Source: [Phormidium] sp. LEGE 05292 | Lineage (GTDB): Bacteria; Cyanobacteriota; Cyanobacteriia; Cyanobacteriales; Aerosakkonemataceae | Assembly (NCBI RefSeq): GCF_015207735.1 | Contig: NZ_JADEWG010000038.1 | Span: forward strand, 1-52,949 | DNA length: 52,949 nt | Direction of reading: 5' to 3' | Shown here: positions 17,970-27,528 of the stretch, piece after piece | How positions within the stretch are numbered: the first letter of the stretch is position 1 | How the letters are laid out: every line of letters starts with the position of its first letter | Notes under the pieces: generated by a model | Database searches by the model: none | What the model was told of the DNA's origin: nothing | The model's input: the letters and a program-made list of their open reading frames with translations, nothing else | Program-made: the position numbers and the translations under genes

Positions 17970-18446
17970 ATGAAACGCTATCTTTATCCGCGATTGAGTT
18001 TAGATATTAGTTTTGCTGACCTCGCCTTTGGCTTATTTTATCGGCTCAATAAATCATTGGTAAAAAGTCCATCTATTCTTCAATATTTTAGCCAAAATCA
18101 CAAACAAGTTTTGGTAACACTTTCGGTTCGCACAGCTTTCGATTTATGGTTACAAGCACTCAATCTCCCCAAAGGAACAGAAGTTTTGATGAGTGCTATT
18201 AATATTCGAGATATGCAGGAAATCGTGAAAAATCATGGGTTAATTCCAGTTCCTGTTGATATTAATTTGGATACTCTAGCACCTAATATTGAGTTATTAG
18301 GAAGTTTGATTTCGCCAAAAAGCCGTGTTTTCGTAGTGGCTCATTTATTTGGTTCAATTATTGATTTAGAACCAATAGTTGAGATTTGCCAAAAGCATCA
18401 AATTCTTTTAGTTGAAGACTGCGCTCAAGCATTTTGTGGGACTAAT
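17970..18446 (+). pseudogene. DegT/DnrJ/EryC1-type aminotransferase, N-terminal fragment cut by IS
   Basis: The fragment encodes about 159 residues with the PLP aminotransferase pattern of the DegT family (NIRDMQEIVKNHGLIPVPVD, then FVVAHLFGSIIDLEPIVEIC and LVEDCAQAFCG). It breaks off before the PLP lysine when the IS1634-like end starts at 18447; translation would continue to a TAG at 18477-18479 inside the IS. Less than half of the roughly 380-aa family length remains, so it is non-functional. Its 3' part is not found on the other side of the IS. Confidence 0.8.
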
Positions 18447-18531
18447 TACTTACGGTTCGCTCATTTGTTCGGGAGTTAGAGAAATTGGACAATTGAACAT
18501 GAAAGCCATACCACCAAAGGGAAGGGAGAGG

Positions 18532-18573
18532 GGAGTGGTGAGAGTTGGGGTTGCACCCAACTCTCACCACTCC
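18532..18573. terminator. Strong hairpin upstream of IS transposase
   Basis: Perfect 18-bp arms GGAGTGGTGAGAGTTGGG (18532-18549) and CCCAACTCTCACCACTCC (18556-18573) with a 6-base loop, just inside the IS left end and 22 bp before the transposase ATG. Such structures in IS elements block transcription or translation entering from outside. Confidence 0.6.
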
Positions 18574-18595
18574 AGATCGTGTAGGGTACAAAGCT

Positions 18596-20314
18596 ATGAG
18601 CAAAAACCTAAATGTCATCAACAAACGAGTAGACGATATCCCTCTGCTTTGTGCATTCTTCAAGCAGATGGGAGTCCAATCGCTGCTAGATCAACACTTC
18701 CCCACGCACGGCAACTGGCAAGGTTTGAGTTTGGGATGGGTAGCAGTAGTCTGGTTAAGTTACATTCTCTCTCAAGCTGACCATCGTTTAAGTCACGTAC
18801 AACCCTGGGCAGAAAAACGATTAGAAACACTGCGGGGGTGTACAACGGATACACTGCGAGCTTTAGATTTAACAGATGACCGACTACAAGCAGTGCTGCG
18901 CTACCTAAGTGACGATGGTGCGTGGTCAGCATTTGAGCGAGAATTAGGCAGCCACCTAGTACAAGTGTACGATCTCAAACCACGAACTGCCCGTCTAGAT
19001 AGTACCAGTGCCAGTACCTACTGTGGAATCAATCCCGATGGATTATTTCAGTACGGTCATAGTAAAGATCATCGCCCCGACTTGGCACAAGTCAAGCTGA
19101 TGTTATCAACATTAGATCCCTTGGGAATGCCAATTGCTACAGAAGTATTACCAGGGAATAAAGCCGATGACCCCTTATATATACCAGCGATTGAACGAGT
19201 ACGCTCGACATTGAATCAATCTGGCTTACTCTACATTGGGGATTGTAAAATGGCCGCCCTCTCTACTCGTGGGGTAGTGGTGGCCAACCAGGATTATTAT
19301 TTATGCCCCCTGTCTGTTACTCAACTGGCGGCTCTTGAACTGGAAAATTACCTTTCTCCGGTATCTTCTGGGCAGCAAGCATTAACATCGATTGATTATG
19401 ATTATGCTGATGGCAGCACTAAACAAATTGCCGTTGGTTATGAAACTCCAGTAACTCGTAGTACAACAGTTAACGGTCAAGTTGTCAGTTGGACAGAACG
19501 GCTGTTATTTGTTCGTTCCACAGCCGTCGCCGCATCGGGAGAAAAAGCCCTGTTGTCCCGATTAGAAAAAGCACAATTAGCTTTAGCACAGTTACATCAG
19601 CCAAAACGGGGGAAAAAGCGTCTTACCAATCTGCTATCGTGGCAAGAAGCCGCATCTGCGATTGTCCAATCCTACCATGTGCAAGGATTACTGCAATTAG
19701 ATTATCAGGTTAGTCATACTAAGCGGTTAGTCAGAGGCTATCGCCAGCGAAATCCGCGCATTGTAAGTGAATCCCAAATCCGCTTGGTTGTTAGAGTAAA
19801 TGATCCTGCACTCAATCGACAAATCAATTTATTAGGGTGGCGAGTTTATGTGACTAATCAACCAGCACAACAGTTATCTCTAGCTGATGCGGTGATAGCT
19901 TATCGGCAGGAGTATTTGATAGAAAGAGGATTTGGGCGCTTCAAAGGCTTTCCCTTATCTTTGAGTCCGATGTACTTGCAGCGCGAAGACCATGTAATTG
20001 GTTTAATGCGTCTACTCTCGATTGGTTTGCGTATCCTGACTCTATTGGAATTTTCTGTGCGTCGCAATTTAGCCGCGCAAAAACAGAAGTTAGCGGGTTT
20101 ATACGCAGCTAATCCGAAGCGTGCTACCGCAAATCCTACTGCTGAACAACTACTGGCAGCTTTTGACGATATTACTTTACTACTGATTGATGCCCCTGAC
20201 CGCACTTACGTACATCTGACTCCTTTATCGCCTCTGCAACAAAGGATTTTATCTCTGTTGTGTTTGACGCTAGAGATTTATACTCAACTTTCTATTGATG
20301 ATGCTGTTCCGTAG
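18596..20314 (+). CDS. IS1634/IS4-type transposase
   Basis: A 572-aa DDE transposase. The pattern TARLDSTSASTYCGINPDGL holds the first Asp in the RNase H fold, LLYIGDCKMAA the second, and YRQEYLIERGFGRFKGFPL is the C-terminal YREK-like segment with the catalytic Glu. The ATG at 18596 starts the conserved MSKNLNVINKRVDDIPLLCA; the longer frame from 18545 would run through the hairpin. Full length for IS1634 members, so probably active. Confidence 0.85.
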   Translation: MSKNLNVINKRVDDIPLLCAFFKQMGVQSLLDQHFPTHGNWQGLSLGWVAVVWLSYILSQADHRLSHVQPWAEKRLETLRGCTTDTLRALDLTDDRLQAVLRYLSDDGAWSAFERELGSHLVQVYDLKPRTARLDSTSASTYCGINPDGLFQYGHSKDHRPDLAQVKLMLSTLDPLGMPIATEVLPGNKADDPLYIPAIERVRSTLNQSGLLYIGDCKMAALSTRGVVVANQDYYLCPLSVTQLAALELENYLSPVSSGQQALTSIDYDYADGSTKQIAVGYETPVTRSTTVNGQVVSWTERLLFVRSTAVAASGEKALLSRLEKAQLALAQLHQPKRGKKRLTNLLSWQEAASAIVQSYHVQGLLQLDYQVSHTKRLVRGYRQRNPRIVSESQIRLVVRVNDPALNRQINLLGWRVYVTNQPAQQLSLADAVIAYRQEYLIERGFGRFKGFPLSLSPMYLQREDHVIGLMRLLSIGLRILTLLEFSVRRNLAAQKQKLAGLYAANPKRATANPTAEQLLAAFDDITLLLIDAPDRTYVHLTPLSPLQQRILSLLCLTLEIYTQLSIDDAVP

Positions 20315-20467
20315 TTGGGATAAAGGTTGAGTTTTGACTGATTAAAAGTTAATAGAAAACTTTTTTCCAGGCATCAAGATGACTTGATGTAATTTTGCTT
20401 GCACCTGTTTACTATCTTTTTACTATTAAGAATAATTTTCCTATCCATAGCAATCTTTTTGATTACC

Positions 20468-20506
20468 GGAGGCAGAGAGTTTTTCTAAAAAAAACTCTCT
20501 GCCTCC
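20468..20506. terminator. Hairpin near right end of IS
   Basis: Perfect 17-bp arms GGAGGCAGAGAGTTTTT (20468-20484) and AAAAACTCTCTGCCTCC (20490-20506). The T/A tracts on the arms make it usable as an intrinsic terminator in both directions, shielding the transposase and the TnsAB frame from each other. Confidence 0.65.
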
Positions 20507-20518
20507 AATAAATGTTTC

Positions 20519-21832
20519 TTATAGTTCAATTTCTCTAACTCCCAAACAAATGAGCGAACCGTAAGTATCTGGTGAGATTTTAGGAAGACGATTCCCTTTA
20601 GCTGCGTGATTATTCAGTAGCCCGATATAGCCCCAATTATATTTTTGTTCGGCGGTTCGATATTTAGTTTTCCAGTTTCTAATGGTGCGTATGGGTACTG
20701 TTTCAATCTCTCGCTTATCCCCATGAAGGTAAGGTTCAATTACTTGGTAGCGATGGTTAGCTTCTGCTAATGCTTCTGGACTAGCTTTGAGAAAACGCGC
20801 TACTGCTTCTGGATGAATTCCTATTTTTTCGGAAGCTTTTAATCCAACGATTTCCCCTTGCTGTACTAATTTATCAAATTCATCATGGGTTAAATTGAGG
20901 AGGGAATCTTCCGAACGCAAGACAATTTTAGTCTCCCCTTTTTGCACTACTGTTAGTGGTCTTCCGTCCCAAGCTAGACAGCTTCCAGCTGTGACATCAA
21001 TGATTTGTAATGAATCAGTTATGGGAGAAATTTTAGCAACGTTAATTAAAGGATAAGATTGGGCTGTTTGTTCATAACAAAATATCTGGACTTTTGACGG
21101 TTCGGTTAGAGGGGCAGCGCTTAAATCAATGTATAATTCTTCTGTAGCTATTAGAGCATTAATATCATCTGGGCTGACTTGCGGATATTGAAGGAGTTTG
21201 AGATAGGTAATCCCCGGTTGAGATTTTACTAAGTTTTTGATATAGTTTCCTACTTCGGAATTGATTTGGTATGTTTGTTCGGTATAGCTTTTGAGGAATT
21301 GACGGTTTCTATACTTAATCCAATCAATTTCTGCATCAGAACGAATTCGGTAGTAACAACCTAAGCCTTGGGCAGATTCTTCTCCAGGAGGACAAGTCCA
21401 TTGCCCATTTTGGTTTTTAATGTATCGATTGGGTTGTAAAATAGCTAATTTCTCCAATTTGGCTTGAGTTTTCCACTCCTCAAAACCAGCCGATTGTTGC
21501 CTAATGACGAAAAAATCTGGTATGTGCGTTATGGTAACTACCTGCCCTTTTTTGGTGGGAAATTTTAGGGTTAATCGATAAGGTTGGTCATAAAATTCCA
21601 ATACATCTGAGTCAGATTCATACTCTTCGATGCCTGGTAGTTCAACTTTGTGGGACTCGAATTGCAGCGTTTTGCCCATTTTCTGGCTACAGTAGTGGCC
21701 ACTAACATTACCTCCCATCGCTTTTACTTGTCTGACTGGTTCTGTAGAACGGATTTGAGAAATAGTGATTCTAGCCACCTCTGGTAAATTTAGGCGGTAG
21801 CACCAGCCATCAAATTCTTGGCTACTTAGCAT
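20519..21832 (-). pseudogene. Tn7-like TnsA-TnsB fusion transposase, C-terminal part cut by IS
   Basis: The N-terminal domain has a TnsA-type nuclease pattern: an acidic YESDSDVLEFYDQP strand, then THIPDFFVIRQ and EEWKT, i.e. PD...ExK. After about residue 165 a helix-turn-helix region follows, and the last third (SPEALAEANHRYQVIEPYLH, then VPIRTIRNWKTKYRTAE and YIGLLNNHAAKGNRLPKI) is the N-terminal DNA-binding region of TnsB/Mu-type transposases. The DDE catalytic core is missing: the frame meets the IS1634-like end at 20567 and the last 16 residues are IS-encoded. Such fused TnsAB proteins are known from cyanobacterial Tn7-like elements, including some CRISPR-associated ones; no tnsC, tniQ or Cas gene is present here. 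Start ATG 21832 has TAGGTAGG upstream. Confidence 0.78.
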
Positions 21833-21850
21833 ATTTTTCTACCTACCTAG

Positions 21851-21910
21851 AATGGATTTTCGGCAGGCTTTTCCTTAAATAATGGACTTTCGGCAACTTT
21901 ACCATTTAAT
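21851..21910. repeat. Two tandem 30-bp imperfect repeats before tnsAB
   Basis: Units 21851-21880 and 21881-21910 agree at 21 of 30 positions; both begin AATGGA(T/C)TTTCGGCA. A reverse TGCCGAAAG is at 22071-22079. They lie 19-78 bp upstream of the tnsAB start, so they may be binding sites for the transposase or a regulator. Not CRISPR: there are no unique spacers. Confidence 0.5.
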
Positions 21911-22276
21911 TGCGGCTGTGCCGGAGACGATCGCACTTTTATAATGATTGACATTCCACCTTTTGCCTGTAGCCAGTGAAGTCTGCTTACTTTATCCTGA
22001 GTGCATTTGTGTCGGTACTAGCCATATTTTTAGTATAATTTTGCCGTTCGTTCTTTTTTCAGGCATAAGCGTGCCGAAAGTTAGAACGAGTCCAGCTTGG
22101 GTGGTTGATTTTTCGTACTTTATAACATTAATAGGTTTAATTATCGATAATTTTAAAGGAAAAGCTTGCCACTGCTGCCAACTTTTCCCTTAAGTCACAT
22201 TTTTCGTTGTCTGTACTCAGATCAATCAGGAGTACAAGCGCTCTCAAATTAAGATACAGCCTGACTTTCAAACTGC
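21911..22276. other. Gene-free left part of Tn7-like end region
   Basis: I see no convincing gene here. One 81-codon frame on the plus strand has no ribosome-binding site or recognisable motif. The region probably carries the tnsAB promoter (reading left) and transposon-internal sequence. Confidence 0.4.
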
Positions 22277-22396
22277 GGCCATCTTTTGGTTAAAAACCGG
22301 CCATCTTTTGATTTAAGTAACAGAAACGACGCAAATTCGTTGCTGTTTCGCCAAGTTTTGATTCACAAACTACGCCACTTTTTGGGTAAAAGGACA
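22277..22396 (-). repeat. Putative Tn7-like transposon end with four TnsB-binding-like repeats
   Basis: On the minus strand four 19-bp repeats follow from the outer end: 22391-22373, 22367-22349, 22317-22299 and 22295-22277, each with a core like AACCAAAAGATGGCC (variants ATCAAAA, CTTGGCG, AGTGGCG). Starts are 24, 50 and 22 bp apart. TGTCC at 22396-22392, just outside the first repeat, would be the 5'-TGT terminus. The set is upstream of tnsAB exactly where the right end lies in Tn7, and beyond 22396 the sequence becomes the flavin monooxygenase gene. The other end was not found. Confidence 0.6.
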
Positions 22397-23376
22397 AAAA
22401 TTGGCATTTTTAGGAATGCAGGTAATTGCAACGGCTGATTATTCAACGCACTCTTAATCAGGTTTTGTTGCACTAAGGATTGAAAGAATTGAATAAAGCG
22501 AGTTGGTAACTGCCGTTGTCGCTGAACTGCTGCCAAATCACTGACTTTTACCTGCTTGTTCTTTAATGGTTGACTGAGGTGATTTGCAGTGACTACCGCA
22601 TCTTGAATCGCATAGTTAATACCCACTCCGCCGACGGGAGACATGACGTGCGCTGCATCCCCTATCAGCAGTAGTCCCGGACGATACCAGCGACGAACAT
22701 AGCTGGATTCTACCGAAAGAAAAGCGATTTAACGAAACCACAAAACATCCATCGGTGCTGAAGTAGGAATCGCTTCTAATCCTGCCAGTTCTCGCAGTCG
22801 AGAATGACGACCATCTGCCCCAATTGTCACCTGTGCCCGGACTTCATGCCAACCCCCATGTCCCCGATATCTAACACCCCGAATCACACCATCTTCTTCA
22901 ATCAACTCCTGCACATTTGCCCCTAAAACCAATTGGAAGCTAGGATACTGTTTCGCTTCTGCCACAATGAAATCAAGGAAGCGTACTTGAGGCATGACAG
23001 TGACGTAAGGAAAATCAGTTTTTAGACCAGAAAAGCTGGGAGAAAAAATTACCTTGCCACCAATCCCTCTGAGGGTAATGCTTCGCAGTTTAGTATGAGG
23101 TAATTGTAGTAAACCCTCGGCTAATCCCATCTGAGCCATAATTTCCATTGCAGAGGGTTGCAGGGTATCGCCGCGAAAGTCGCGCTCGAAATCTCGATGC
23201 GCTTCCAGTAACATTACATTAATACCAAATCGCGCTAACAACAATGATAAAACTGTACCCGCAGGACCTCCACCCACAATACAGCAATCAACCCGTGCAT
23301 CATCAATAATAGAATGTGATGTTTGCTCATGCTCTTTGGTAGAGGATTCTCGATCGGAAATAGAGTTAGGTGTCAT
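22363..23376 (-). pseudogene. FAD-dependent monooxygenase, internal deletion and Tn7-truncated end
   Basis: The N-terminal part (from ATG 23376) has the FAD-binding VGGGPAGTVLSLLLARFG and the GADGRHS motif, and runs to an in-frame stop at 22729 after PMDVLWFR. In the same frame, sequence then resumes with RRWYRPGLLLIGDAAHVMSP (the second FAD motif, GD) to a stop at 22363. By comparison with the PHBH/UbiH family about 60 residues are missing between the halves. The last residues are encoded by the proposed Tn7-like end (from 22396), replacing the normal C-terminus. It would have been the last gene of the MAPEG-GNAT-ICMT-monooxygenase run. Not functional as it stands. Confidence 0.8.
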
Positions 23377-23395
23377 CTTTTAAGACTCCAAAACG

Positions 23396-24097
23396 TTACC
23401 AAACTAAAGGAATCAATCTATATTTAACGCGATTTTTGTAATCTTCATATCCATCTAATTCTTCAACTAACATCTTTTCTTCTCCAAAAATTCTGGCAAT
23501 TAGAAGAAGTGAAGTTACTACACCAATTAGCAGACCATATTGGGAATTCAACAATAGTGGTGTGCCAATAAATAAAAATATCGCTCCTAAATACATTGGA
23601 TGTCTAACCAAACCATAAACACCTGTGGAAACAACGTGATGTTTTCGTTCAGTTTGGATTCTGACCATCGGTGATAAAAAGGTGTTATCTGTAAAGGAGC
23701 GGTACAAAAAGAAAAAGGACATTAATAATTCAATGCCTCCCAAAAGCTTTAACCAGAACGGAAAGTCGATCGTCCATTCATATCTTTTGGCATCTAGGGG
23801 CATGATGACAATCCAAGCCAAAAATAGCAATTCAAGTGCATAGATAAAATATTTATCCCATTCTTTCTGGTTGTCAGATCCGGGCTGCTTAAACCTTTCT
23901 CTGAGTAATTCTGGGTCTTTTTGAACTAAATAAGTTAGAGTTATTCCCGAAATAACAATTAACCAAATTCCAAAAATCCATCCTTCCACCCACAACCAAT
24001 CACCGGAAAGAAAGAGAGTTAATACCGGAATCATTATAAGATAAACTATACCCAGTATAATCTGAACTGCTGATAGTTTGTTGTTTTCTGAAATCAT
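23396..24097 (-). CDS. Isoprenylcysteine carboxyl methyltransferase-like membrane protein
   Basis: A 233-aa membrane protein with about five hydrophobic segments and the C-terminal ICMT/PEMT SAM-binding pattern GVYGLVRHPMYLGAI followed by GEEKMLVEELDGYEDYKNRV and RLIP. Family members methylate isoprenylated cysteines, phospholipids or small molecules; bacterial targets are mostly unknown. It sits between a GNAT (30 bp upstream) and the monooxygenase pseudogene (19 bp downstream), probably one transcript. Confidence 0.8.
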   Translation of the reverse strand: MISENNKLSAVQIILGIVYLIMIPVLTLFLSGDWLWVEGWIFGIWLIVISGITLTYLVQKDPELLRERFKQPGSDNQKEWDKYFIYALELLFLAWIVIMPLDAKRYEWTIDFPFWLKLLGGIELLMSFFFLYRSFTDNTFLSPMVRIQTERKHHVVSTGVYGLVRHPMYLGAIFLFIGTPLLLNSQYGLLIGVVTSLLLIARIFGEEKMLVEELDGYEDYKNRVKYRLIPLVW

Positions 24098-24127
24098 AAT
24101 TAGACCTTCCTGCCAATAATTACTTCA

Positions 24128-24685
24128 CTAAGTAATTGCTGATAAACTCTCCCAGAACTCCCTGGTAAGCTGCCATTCAATTTGATGCCATCCTCGCTCA
24201 CTTATCCAATCGGAACCAGGTTTTGTGCCAACAGCAATGAACCCGTACCGTTGTGCTAAACGAATCACACGCACATTTGCGCTAACAGAAACACCTCGGA
24301 TCTCTTTTAAGCCTAATTCTTGAAATCCAAACTCAATTAGAGCTTTCCCAATCTCAATTGTGTATGCGTAACGCCCCCAGAATTGAGGTGCTAATTCAAT
24401 GCCTAATTCTGCCCAAAAAGCATTGTTCCCCTGACAGCGTAATCCAGCACAGCCAATTAGTTCTCCAGCGGAACGTCGATCGACAATAGCCAGCTGATAA
24501 TTAAGACGGGGAAGTTCGGTTGCCCACTGCTCAAAAAGCCTGAGAAGTTCGCGGGTATGGCTGGGTGCTAGTTCTTCTGGTGTACAGAATTGAGCATACT
24601 TTGGATCGGCATGATAGGCGAAAAATGCAGGTTCGTCTTCCTTGTTAAAATCTCTGAGAAGAAATCTTTTAGTGACGATCTCCAT
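24128..24685 (-). CDS. GNAT N-acetyltransferase (RimJ/RimL type)
   Basis: A 185-aa acetyltransferase beginning MEIVTKRFLLRDFNKEDEPA, the typical RimJ-like start (TxRLxLR). The acetyl-CoA region is WGRYAYTIEIGKALIEFGF, with VSANVRVIRLAQRYGF at the C end. The canonical QxxGxG loop is weak here (FWGRYAYTIE), which may affect CoA binding. ATG 24685 is used because the longer frame is read through the MAPEG gene. It starts 14 bp after the MAPEG stop. Confidence 0.78.
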   Translation of the reverse strand: MEIVTKRFLLRDFNKEDEPAFFAYHADPKYAQFCTPEELAPSHTRELLRLFEQWATELPRLNYQLAIVDRRSAGELIGCAGLRCQGNNAFWAELGIELAPQFWGRYAYTIEIGKALIEFGFQELGLKEIRGVSVSANVRVIRLAQRYGFIAVGTKPGSDWISERGWHQIEWQLTREFWESLSAIT

Positions 24686-24699
24686 TGTCAGTATCTCAA

Positions 24700-25161
24700 C
24701 TAAAAAATTGCCAAGGTAATTAAAGTAACTAAGCAAGTTAATTGAATCGCTAAACTTAAAAGCCGGAACTTTGGATCGATACCAAAAATGTGAATTAGTG
24801 AGTGTATAATCCGAAATGCGATATACACCACAATCAGCACATCTACTACTATTCCAGAAACACCCCGAACTGTCAGGAGAAAGACCACTCCTAAATACAA
24901 AGGCAAGTTTTCTATTAAGTTCGCTTGAACTCGAAATAGTCGCCAAAGCAAACTTTCGTCGTTTGGAGTAGCGAAATCTTTGACAGATCCACCCGCAGCT
25001 AGATGCCGAATTCTCACAGTGAGTAAAAGGATAACGACAACGATTGTCCACAAAATAAAAATCACTAAACCCCAGAGAGGAAAAGTCATTTCACTCACTA
25101 AGTTGGTGGGTACTTGTCGGGTGAGTGCGAGCATTATTCCCGCTATCTGTTGAGTTAGCAT
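24700..25161 (-). CDS. MAPEG-family membrane protein
   Basis: A 153-aa (or 129-aa from ATG 25089) protein with four hydrophobic helices and the MAPEG signature RLFRVQANLIENLPLYLGVV (usual form RAxxNxxE). MAPEG proteins include membrane glutathione transferases and eicosanoid enzymes. The ATG at 25161 has no good ribosome-binding site, and the first helix begins right after ATG 25089, so the shorter start may be correct. First gene of the MAPEG-GNAT-ICMT-monooxygenase run; a cytosolic GST-like gene is at 28313. Confidence 0.75.
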   Translation of the reverse strand: MLTQQIAGIMLALTRQVPTNLVSEMTFPLWGLVIFILWTIVVVILLLTVRIRHLAAGGSVKDFATPNDESLLWRLFRVQANLIENLPLYLGVVFLLTVRGVSGIVVDVLIVVYIAFRIIHSLIHIFGIDPKFRLLSLAIQLTCLVTLITLAIF

Positions 25162-25253
25162 TAATCTATTGAATTAGTGTTTGATTCCAGTGTGGCGCGA
25201 TCGCTATACACTTTCACTAGCCAAAAGGATAGGTCTTAGAAGTTGCGGTTTAA

Positions 25254-27390
25254 CTATGATAAAATCCCTAATTCCCTAGCTTTGGCTACTGCTTGAGTGC
25301 GATTGTTCACTTCCAATTTGCCATAAATATTTCGAGCGTGCCATTTGACTGCTGCTAAACTAACGAATAGTTGTTCTGCAATCGCCTGATTCGACATTCC
25401 AGTTGCTAAATAATGCAATACTTCCAGTTCGCGAGTACTCAACGGTTCAATTAATGATTGAATGGCAGCAGGTTTCTTTTCCTCTACTGAACTAAATGCA
25501 GATAATAAACGATTCACTTCTGGCGAATGAATATTTTTTGAAACAGCATATTGTAATAACTGAACCATTGGTTTTCCTTCATCTAAAAACAGACGAATAT
25601 AATTGCCGTAACGAGAAATATTTAATGCTTGATTCAGGTAATTTATCGCTCTTTCTCTATCACCTTGAGCTTGGAAAACTAACGCCTGTAACAGCAGAAT
25701 TTCCATAACCCGAATTGTTCGTCCTCCAGATTTAGCAAATTCATATAATCGAGTTAATAATTGCAGGGCATCTTGTAAATAGGACGGTGTTGATTTATAT
25801 TGACCGTAGGCTAGTAAAACTCGGCTATATGTTAAATAATTGAGTTCAGAACCTTGAGGAAAATGTTCGGTTGGACTATATTGTAATTCACCCTCGACGC
25901 TCAAACCACTATTTTGAACCCAAGTGATCGCCTCATCTAAATTCCCTTGAGCCAAATCCAACCTAACTTGACAAGCTTCTACAGAAAGGATAGTAGGCCA
26001 AAGCCAAGTTTGACAATTTTGGGCTGCTTCAATAGCAGTTCTAGCTGCTGGAAAATCTCCTTGTGCTTGACGCACTCGTGCTAGTGTAATGTAGCCCATC
26101 ATTAATCCGGGTTGGTGGTTTTGGATAGCGCGATCGATACTTTGAATTAAGTGTTGAGCAGCAGTTTCTAATTGATTTTGTTCGCGTAACAAATCAGCTA
26201 ATGCTACCTCTACTAATACTCCAGCGTATGTTGCTAACCAATGACGTGAGGTTGCTAAATCCAAACCTTGCTGACAGAGTAATGTAGCTTCATTTATACA
26301 ACCTCGCAATGTCAAAAATTGTGCTTGTAAATATAGTCCGGCGATCGCTGAATCGGCAGCACCTCGCTCCTTGCCAATCCGACTAACTTGAGGTAATAAT
26401 TGTTTAGCAGCTTCATAGTTATCTGCAACAAAGTATGTGACACCGAGATTGAGTGAGACGAGCGATCGCAACCAAGAATTATTTTGTGGCAATAATTGTA
26501 ATGCTTTTTCCATCAATGCCACTGATTCAGAAGTGTTTCCCTGTTGACGAGCAAGCATTCCTTTTAGGGCAATGATTAATCCCCAAAGTTGTTCAGTGTT
26601 TTCTGTTATTTGATTGTTCTGATTAAGTAACTGTTCAAGAGTTTGAATAGCAGAAATCGCCTCGTTAAACTGAGAAGACATAAATCCTACCCAGGCTTTT
26701 ACTACTACCAACCAAGGGCGAGTTTGAGTTAGTTCATTGGGTAATTCTTTGAGGGCATTTCGTAAAGTTATTACATCAAAACCCGGATTTTCGCTAGTCT
26801 GAATTTCTCGCTCAATTAAACTGACTGCATACTCAAAAGCTTTGGCAGCAATAGCGTGTTGAATTGCTTCTGTAATCATTCCCTGCTGTTCGTACCATTG
26901 AGCAGCCAAAAAATGGGATTTTAAAAGGCGATCGGCTTGAGTTCGATGTAAAATATGAAGTAATGATTCGGCAAATAAATGATGATATCGATACCAAGTG
27001 CGATTTTCATCCAATGGCACAACAAACAATTTTTGACGTTCCAGTTGTTCTAAAATATCGGCTCCATTAACCGAATTCTCTCCTACAACTGCTTCACACA
27101 AAGAAGCGCACATTTGTCTAAGAATAGAAGTGTGTAAAAGGAAAGATTGTACCAATGGGGATTGACTCTCTAAAACTTCTTCTATTAGATAATCTAGAAT
27201 ATATCGCTGATTGCCGCCAAATGAATCAATCAATTTGGCAGGATTGGTACTATCTCTCAACGAGAGCATAGCTAACTGTAATCCGGCAATCCAACCTTCA
27301 GTTTGGGTTTGCAGAGTTGCTATTTCGCTGCACTAAGAGCGATCGCAACGATGGAAGATGCAGCTTGGTTATAAGCAAAGAACCAACCAT
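25254..27390 (-). pseudogene. MalT/LuxR-type transcriptional regulator missing its ATPase domain
   Basis: The C-terminal 671 residues (27269-25254) are intact: a helical/TPR sensor region and a LuxR helix-turn-helix at the end (LSTRELEVLHYLATGMSNQA). Upstream the frame still encodes ATLQTQTEGWIAGLQLAML, then meets a TAG (27335-27333). In another frame, from ATG 27390, the family's N-terminus survives (LLITKLHLPSLRSLLVQRNS). The two pieces meet at about 27320, so about 250 codons with the P-loop NTPase were deleted and the frame shifted. A protein could still start at ATG 27269 and would be a headless regulator, so residual function is possible. Confidence 0.8.
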
Positions 27391-27528
27391 ATTGAGCCGA
27401 ACCAATATGCGAATCCTTTCTTTAGGGTAACGAATTGAATCATTCAATCTGAATTTCCATGTCCAAGTTCTTTTAGTAGAGATAACCATTGCCATAGATA
27501 AAGATAGCTTCTGGAAGACCCAAATGTT

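Larger units (their letters stand above)
18447..20567 (+). mobile_element. IS1634-like insertion sequence (2121 bp) with 44-bp inverted ends
   Basis: Ends at 18447-18490 and 20524-20567 match inverted over 44 bp with 2 mismatches and begin TACTTACGGTTCGCTCATTT. The element carries one transposase gene and hairpins at both sides (18532-18573 and 20468-20506). Flanking bases (ACTAAT left, TCTGGT right) do not match, so no target duplication is visible. The genes on each side (DegT fragment, TnsAB fragment) are unrelated and both truncated exactly at the IS ends, which points to an IS-mediated deletion or recombination between two copies. Confidence 0.88.

Noticed and set aside
18412-18780. 122-codon frame across the IS left end
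   Set aside because: It overlaps the perfect hairpin and the transposase start in another frame, with no family features.
21851-21910. CRISPR-like repeats next to TnsAB (possible CRISPR-associated transposon)
   Set aside because: Only two abutting imperfect units without spacers, and no Cas gene or TniQ in the window.
21948-22193. 81-codon plus-strand frame upstream of tnsAB
   Set aside because: No ribosome-binding site or recognisable motif; lies in the proposed transposon end region.
27298-27495. 65-codon frame as an independent gene
   Set aside because: Its second half is the surviving N-terminus of the LuxR/MalT gene; the first half has no family match.
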